Positions 14,911 to 18,374 of a DNA stretch of 18,374 nucleotides are shown one piece after another. A model generated the notes under the pieces. It did no database searches. It was not told the DNA's origin and worked only from the letters and a program-made list of their open reading frames with translations. The stretch is from JADFUZ01 sp034430415. GTDB lineage: Bacteria > Chloroflexota > Dehalococcoidia > GIF9 > AB-539-J10. Position numbers and translations under genes: made by a program. Each line of letters begins with the position of its first letter. Positions within the stretch are counted from its first letter, which is position 1. The stretch is taken from positions 1-18,374 of the forward strand of contig DAOUEN010000101.1 of NCBI GenBank assembly GCA_034430415.1, in the 5' to 3' direction.

Positions 14911-14940
14911 TTCGTATCTGAGCACGGCATCGGATATAAT
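14911..14940 (+). promoter_or_regulatory. Promoter of the J-domain gene
   Basis: A perfect TATAAT (14935-14940) is preceded by a weak -35 TTCGTA (14911-14916, 18-nt spacer). Transcription should begin near 14946-14949, which is where the ribosome-site hairpin begins, so the whole leader would be this hairpin plus a few bases. Confidence 0.5.
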
Positions 14941-14948
14941 AGAAAGTA

Positions 14949-14967
14949 GCAACTCCGGCGGAGTTGC
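14949..14967 (+). promoter_or_regulatory. Hairpin hiding the ribosome-binding site of the J-domain gene
   Basis: GCAACTCC (14949-14956), loop GGC, and GGAGTTGC (14960-14967) form a perfect 8-bp stem. Its 3' strand contains the GGAG Shine-Dalgarno (14960-14963), placed at the ideal 7 nt before the ATG at 14971, fully paired to CTCC. This is the layout of an RNA thermometer or other translational switch. The structure is seen in sequence; the switching role is inference. Confidence 0.6.
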
Positions 14968-14970
14968 GCA

Positions 14971-15816
14971 ATGTCTCGCCAGATGAAACAAGAATCTGAC
15001 TTAGCAAGTTACTACAAGACCCTCCAAGTTAGCCCAAGCGCGGAGCCAGAAGTCATCGCTGCAGCCTACAAAGCGTTGGCTCGGAAATACCATCCCGACA
15101 GATCCAAGGCCCCGGATGCCATAGCCAAGATGGCAAGGGTCAACATAGCGTATGCGGCCCTGTCCTCAAGCGATCCACCTTCACACAGCGCACAAGCGGC
15201 GACTAAAGGTGATTGGCAGAAGCCCTCGACCAGTGAGCACATTGACCTCAACGCTCCTCTTGAAGACAGCATGAAGATAGTAACCAAGAAGGCAGTAGCG
15301 GTCAGGCAGAGACTCGCAAATGAATTAGTGAAAGATGGATTGCAGCATAACACGGCTATCGAGCTCGCCGACCAAGCCTTTGAGAGCATAGCGGTATTCA
15401 GAAGTCGAAGAGGCAACGTGCGAGAACCACTGACCGCCGAGCATCTCGATGTCAACGCTTCGCTCGAAGATGCTATGAAGGTAGTAAGCAAGAAAGCCGG
15501 CACAGCAAGACAGAGGCTAGTGGATGAACTGACCAAAGATGGATTGCAGTCTCATATGGCAACAGACCTAGCCGACCAGGCCTTTGAGAGCATAGCAGTA
15601 TCCAGAAGCCGAAGAGGCAACGTGCGAGAACCACTGACCGCCGAGCATCTCGATGTCAACGCTTCGCTCGAAGATGCTATGAAGGTAGCAAACAACAAAG
15701 CTAACGCAGCAAGACAGAGGCTAGTGGATGAACTGACCAAAGATGGGCTACAGTCTCACATGGCCATGGACTTGGCAAACCAGGCCTTCGCAAGTCTCGT
15801 TGAAGCTGAAGGATAA
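14971..15816 (+). CDS. J-domain protein with three 68-residue repeats
   Basis: A 281-residue protein. Residues about 13-65 are a DnaJ J domain (YYKTLQVSPSAEPEVIAAAY, then the essential HPD at 41-43), which stimulates the ATPase of a DnaK/Hsp70 partner. No Gly/Phe-rich, zinc-finger or CTD segments follow, so it is not canonical DnaJ. Instead there are three tandem copies of a predicted helical unit starting at about 93, 161 and 229 (LNAPLEDSMK, VNASLEDAMK, VNASLEDAMK), each with RQRL-ELxKDGLQ and LAxQAF; the last copy is shortened. Copies two and three are nearly identical even in DNA. I do not recognise the unit. The start is set by GGAG 7 nt upstream, inside a hairpin. A stand-alone gene or first of a group with rnc, 101 nt on. 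Confidence 0.85.
   Translation: MSRQMKQESDLASYYKTLQVSPSAEPEVIAAAYKALARKYHPDRSKAPDAIAKMARVNIAYAALSSSDPPSHSAQAATKGDWQKPSTSEHIDLNAPLEDSMKIVTKKAVAVRQRLANELVKDGLQHNTAIELADQAFESIAVFRSRRGNVREPLTAEHLDVNASLEDAMKVVSKKAGTARQRLVDELTKDGLQSHMATDLADQAFESIAVSRSRRGNVREPLTAEHLDVNASLEDAMKVANNKANAARQRLVDELTKDGLQSHMAMDLANQAFASLVEAEG
15406..15542 (+). repeat. Direct repeat, first copy (period 204 bp)
   Basis: Positions 15406-15484 (79 bp) recur without a mismatch at 15610-15688, and 15503-15542 (40 bp) at 15707-15746. The 204-bp period is 68 codons, so the repeat keeps frame inside the J-domain gene. Confidence 0.95.
15610..15746 (+). repeat. Direct repeat, second copy (period 204 bp)
   Basis: Second copy of the repeat starting at 15406, identical over 79 bp and again over 40 bp. 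Identity at silent codon positions indicates a recent duplication or gene conversion. Confidence 0.95.
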
Positions 15817-15835
15817 ATACGAAACCCTAGAGGAA

Positions 15836-15850
15836 CCAGTACGGTACTGG
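15836..15850. other. Short palindrome between J-domain gene and rnc
   Basis: CCAGTAC and GTACTGG flank a single base, or form a 6-bp stem with a CGG loop. It lies 20 nt after the J-domain stop codon. No U-tract follows; function unknown. Confidence 0.35.
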
Positions 15851-15917
15851 CACACATGTTGCTCGACGACTTCCGCCAACCGGAGGTTTGCTGGTCCGCT
15901 TCAGAGGGAAATACGAA

Positions 15918-16637
15918 ATGACTATCTGGGATGAGTGTCAGAGTGCCCTGGGCATTTCTTTCCACGACTCATCTCTACTGGAACAGGCCTTTGTCCACAG
16001 TTCCTACCTTAACGAAGATCCCCACTTCACCTCAGCCAGCAATGAGAGGCTGGAGTTTCTAGGCGATGCTGTGCTCGACTTCGTAGTGGCCGAGCTGTTG
16101 TATAAGGAGTTCCCCACTTTCTCCGAAGGAGAGCTAACCACGGTACGCGCCTCTCTGGTCTGTAGCCGAACTCTCGCGGAGGTTGCCTCTCTGATCGGGC
16201 TCGGCAACTGGCTGCTGTTAGGTAGGGGTGAGGAGACAAGTGACGGGAGGACGAAACAAAGCACTTTGGCAGACACAACAGAATCCCTAATCGGAGCAAT
16301 ATACCTTGACCAAGGGCTAGCCGAAGCCAGGGATTTCGTCCTCAGTCTGCTCAGGCCATATCTCAGTAGAATAAGACAAGGATACGTAACTCCAAACTAC
16401 AAGGCGATCCTACAGGAACTGGTTCAAAGCGAAGGACAGCCCCCTCCCACTTATCACCTGACAGAGGCGGTCGGCCCTGCCCATCAGAAGCAATTCACTG
16501 TGGAAGTTCTCATACAAGGAGAGGTGATGGGACGGGGCATAGGAAGGAACAAGAAGGCAGCCGAGATGGAGGCAGCAGAGTCAGCTTGGAAAAAGACAGC
16601 ACAAGGAAGAGTACTCCAACGCCCACACATTCAATGA
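15918..16637 (+). CDS. rnc: Ribonuclease III
   Basis: RNase III cuts double-stranded RNA in rRNA precursors and some mRNAs. The 239-residue protein has the usual layout: catalytic domain with the signature NERLEFLGD at 42-50 (metal ligands Glu43, Glu46, Asp50) and the second pair Asp119 and Glu122 in ADTTESLIGAIYLD, then a C-terminal double-stranded-RNA-binding domain beginning near NYKAILQELVQ and ending in GRNKKAAEMEAAESAW. A TTG at 15888 would add ten residues but has GGAGG only 1 nt away; the ATG at 15918 has AGAGGG (15903-15908) at 9 nt and fits the family start, so it is chosen. It is followed by a 46-residue gene after 18 nt and acylphosphatase, probably in one operon. Confidence 0.95.
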   Translation: MTIWDECQSALGISFHDSSLLEQAFVHSSYLNEDPHFTSASNERLEFLGDAVLDFVVAELLYKEFPTFSEGELTTVRASLVCSRTLAEVASLIGLGNWLLLGRGEETSDGRTKQSTLADTTESLIGAIYLDQGLAEARDFVLSLLRPYLSRIRQGYVTPNYKAILQELVQSEGQPPPTYHLTEAVGPAHQKQFTVEVLIQGEVMGRGIGRNKKAAEMEAAESAWKKTAQGRVLQRPHIQ

Positions 16638-16655
16638 CAGATAAGAGGTGGAGCT

Positions 16656-16796
16656 ATGGCCAGACGAGATTACAGACGAAGGGAGCCAAGGAAACCCAAG
16701 AGCGGTGCCAAAAAGACCGAAATCCTATCTGAACTCCTCGGCCCCACAGAGGCAGAAGTCATCAAGAAGAAGAGAAAGCCGAGTACTGAGGAGTAG
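16656..16796 (+). CDS. Small basic protein (46 residues), unrecognised
   Basis: A short open frame beginning MARRDYRRREPRKPKSGAKK and ending in a Lys-rich IKKKRKPSTEE. It is strongly basic at both ends with a short central helix (TEILSELLGPTEAEVI). GAGG (16645-16648) is 7 nt before the ATG. The gene fills the gap between rnc (18 nt upstream) and acylphosphatase (25 nt downstream) in the same direction, which supports reality beyond chance. Composition suggests binding to RNA or the ribosome, and the place next to rnc agrees, but this is inference; I do not know the family. Confidence 0.65.
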   Translation: MARRDYRRREPRKPKSGAKKTEILSELLGPTEAEVIKKKRKPSTEE

Positions 16797-16821
16797 ATGA
16801 GCCTCAGTCGGAGTGCCAAGA

Positions 16822-17106
16822 ATGGCAGATATGGCTCACGTCTCGGCTAGGGTATACGGGCGGGTTCAGGGCGTGTTCTTCCGCCACTTCGTAGCGGACA
16901 TTGCAAGAAAGCTAGGCTTGAAGGGATACGTGCGCAACCTACCTGGCGGAGATGCCGTGGAGGCTCAGGCCGAAGGAGAGACGCAGAACCTACAGAAGCT
17001 GGTGGAAAGCCTCAGAACAGGCCCGCCAGGAGCGCAGGTTAGACAGATGGAGGTAAACTGGTCCGCCTGTTCAGAGCAATTCAGAGATTTCGACATACGG
17101 TACTGA
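16822..17106 (+). CDS. Acylphosphatase
   Basis: A 94-residue acylphosphatase, a small cytosolic enzyme that hydrolyses carboxyl-phosphate bonds such as acetyl-like phosphates. The family motifs are plain: GRVQGVFFRHF with catalytic Arg21, and GYVRNLPGG with catalytic Asn39; length and the closing FRDFDIRY also fit. An in-frame GTG at 16813 and ATGs at 16822 and 16831 are possible starts; GGAG (16810-16813) sits 8 nt before 16822, which is chosen. It appears to be the last gene of the rnc group and ends 10 nt before the stop of the convergent DUF362 gene, with no terminator hairpin visible in between. Confidence 0.93.
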   Translation: MADMAHVSARVYGRVQGVFFRHFVADIARKLGLKGYVRNLPGGDAVEAQAEGETQNLQKLVESLRTGPPGAQVRQMEVNWSACSEQFRDFDIRY

Positions 17107-17116
17107 GCCGACTTTG

Positions 17117-17857
17117 CTAGTCCTCAAGCTGGTTTCTTCCTTCATTGATGAGATTCAAGTGCTCAGCCGCAATACCAGCCAATCGTGAAGCCTCACGGTC
17201 AATCTCATAGGGTTCACCAATGATAATCTTGCCGCACTCCTCCACCCTGCCATCTCGGGCATCCTCGGTATAGAATAGCTTCTGCTGCGCTTCAATAATG
17301 CCCAAGTCGAAAGGCAAGGTGAAGTAGAGATCAGCAAGCACATTCTCCATTCCCAGATCATAGAGCCCCGCCCAATTCATTTGCCTCCCCTTCTTGTACC
17401 TATTGACTGGCAGCAACCCCAGCAGATTCGCTATGGTGAAACGACCGCTGTTGCCACAGACCTTGAAGGGCGCCACGCTAATTAGGAAGTCGCTGCGCAA
17501 CACCAGGTTGGGCACCCAGAAAGTGGGAGTAGCATAGAACTTAGTCAGGGGATTCTCCATCTCCACAAAAATGGAATCTCTAGCATCAAGCAAGAGGACT
17601 CGCCTGAAGTTGTATCGCAAAGCCTGGTACGTGGGGTAAATCGACTTTCCATCAGGAGACCCATCAGCAATGAGGATATCGGCGTCGCTGACATTCCTGA
17701 TGCCCTCAACGATTGTATTCAATAGTTCAGGACTGGTGGTCACCGGGTACGGTGAAGGGTAGCCCGCACACGGCTTGATGAAGACCCGTCGTGCCCAGGC
17801 GAGGCGCTGCGGGGGGGTGAAAACGAACTGGGAAGCGTTGAAAATCATCGTACTCAA
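17117..17857 (-). CDS. DUF362 domain-containing protein
   Basis: A 246-residue protein with the DUF362 pattern: RVFIKPCAGYPSPYPVTTSPELLNT near 24-47, then DADILIADGSP at 58-68, and later FLISVAPFKV and TIANLLGLLP. DUF362 proteins often carry ferredoxin-like cysteine clusters; none is present here, and the function is unknown. The start is TTG at 17857: AAGGA (about 17865-17869) lies 7 nt upstream, whereas the ATG at 17848 is too far from it. No signal peptide. It follows a UlaG-like MBL gene by 35 nt on the same strand, so the two are probably co-transcribed. Confidence 0.8.
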   Translation of the reverse strand: MSTMIFNASQFVFTPPQRLAWARRVFIKPCAGYPSPYPVTTSPELLNTIVEGIRNVSDADILIADGSPDGKSIYPTYQALRYNFRRVLLLDARDSIFVEMENPLTKFYATPTFWVPNLVLRSDFLISVAPFKVCGNSGRFTIANLLGLLPVNRYKKGRQMNWAGLYDLGMENVLADLYFTLPFDLGIIEAQQKLFYTEDARDGRVEECGKIIIGEPYEIDREASRLAGIAAEHLNLINEGRNQLED

Positions 17858-17892
17858 CTATAGTTCCTTCAGTAGTACTCAAGCCTGGCCGA

Positions 17893-18374
17893 CTATCTGG
17901 ACGGCTCCAATAGCACAATATCCGTGCCCGCTGGCAGATCCTCAAGGCTAGTCTCTATCTCACTGGAATGTGCTTCTCTCACGTTCTGTTTGCTGAGAAC
18001 AAAATCATCCACGACGCTTATGGGGTAGTCGCATTTGGCCGTCTTGAAATGCATTGGGATAATCACTTTCGGCTTCAAATGGTCGCATACCCGGCTAGCA
18101 TCACCAGCATCAATGGTGAAGAAGCCACCCACAGGCACGAACAAGATGTCCACCGCACCAATCTCCGCACCCTGCGTCCGTGTCAATAGATGCCCCAAGT
18201 CACCCAGATGGCAAAGTCTCACATCATCCACGGTGAAACAGAAAACGGTGTTGTTTCCCCTATCCCTACCACCGGATTTGTCGTGATACGTAGCAATACC
18301 TCTGAACTGGATCCCTCGCACAGTCTTCGTACCCACACCTCTGACTACCTCCGGCTCACCCTGTACCGCCGAAG
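17893..18374 (-). CDS. MBL-fold hydrolase, UlaG/COG2220-like (5' end outside window)
   Basis: The C-terminal about 160 residues of a metallo-beta-lactamase-fold protein. Visible are GIATYHDKSGG, RLCHLGDLGH, DILFVPVGGFFTIDAGDA and IPMHFKT, the pattern of the UlaG-like family (Lactamase_B_3). The reading frame is open through the window edge with no stop, so the N terminus is missing and the GTG at 18336 is not a real start. The first metal motif lies outside the window. It is the upstream neighbour of the DUF362 gene. Substrate unknown. Confidence 0.82.
   Translation of the reverse strand, partial: SAVQGEPEVVRGVGTKTVRGIQFRGIATYHDKSGGRDRGNNTVFCFTVDDVRLCHLGDLGHLLTRTQGAEIGAVDILFVPVGGFFTIDAGDASRVCDHLKPKVIIPMHFKTAKCDYPISVVDDFVLSKQNVREAHSSEIETSLEDLPAGTDIVLLEPSR

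Noticed and set aside
15066..15740. Two similar minus-strand frames beginning MVSSSTSLCLA
   Set aside because: They are the antisense of the repeats in the J-domain gene; their similarity comes from the DNA repeat, not from a second gene family.

Overview
This 18.4-kb window reads as ordinary chromosomal sequence from a free-living bacterium of moderate GC content. Gene content (GatCAB-type amidotransferase genes, a C_GCAxxG_C_C protein, a DUF362 protein, a COG1237 beta-lactamase-fold protein, small basic and BACON-type proteins) and the protein style suggest the Chloroflexota, perhaps Dehalococcoidia. That placement is inference from gene content, not from a marker tree. I see no CRISPR array, insertion sequence, phage module or integration site.

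Layout. (1) 1-2489, plus strand: gatC, gatA and a C_GCAxxG_C_C redox protein. (2) 2486-5694, minus strand: a two-gene unit (SDR epimerase, then a COG1237 MBL protein) behind a good sigma70-type promoter, followed by tRNA-Glu(CUC) with its own promoter and trpS starting 15 nt after the tRNA CCA end. (3) 5928-8605, plus: an unrecognised protein with a ribbon-helix-helix-like segment, then an acyl-CoA ligase. (4) 8702-9670, minus: a diacylglycerol-kinase-type lipid kinase. (5) 9751-11328, plus: a DUF2779-type protein joining a Cas4/RecB-like nuclease to a DEDDy-like exonuclease. (6) 11365-13727, minus: tRNA-Gln(CUG), an APC amino-acid permease and a SpoIIM-like membrane protein. (7) 13950-17106, plus: a BACON-domain lipoprotein, a J-domain protein with three 68-residue repeats, rnc, an unrecognised 46-residue basic protein and acylphosphatase. 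(8) 17117-18374, minus: a UlaG-like MBL hydrolase (cut by the window edge) and a DUF362 protein.

Functional themes. Two of three GatCAB subunits lie near tRNA-Glu and tRNA-Gln, fitting the indirect route to Gln-tRNA(Gln); gatB is not here. Much of the rest is RNA or protein housekeeping (trpS, rnc, J-domain protein) and lipid or CoA metabolism.

The most interesting signals are: a perfect 8-bp hairpin that buries the ribosome-binding site of the J-domain gene right behind a TATAAT box, like a small RNA thermometer; the nearly identical DNA repeats in that same gene; the DUF2779 two-nuclease fusion; the tRNA-Glu/trpS joint transcript; and a 7-bp dyad straddling the -35 region of the permease promoter.
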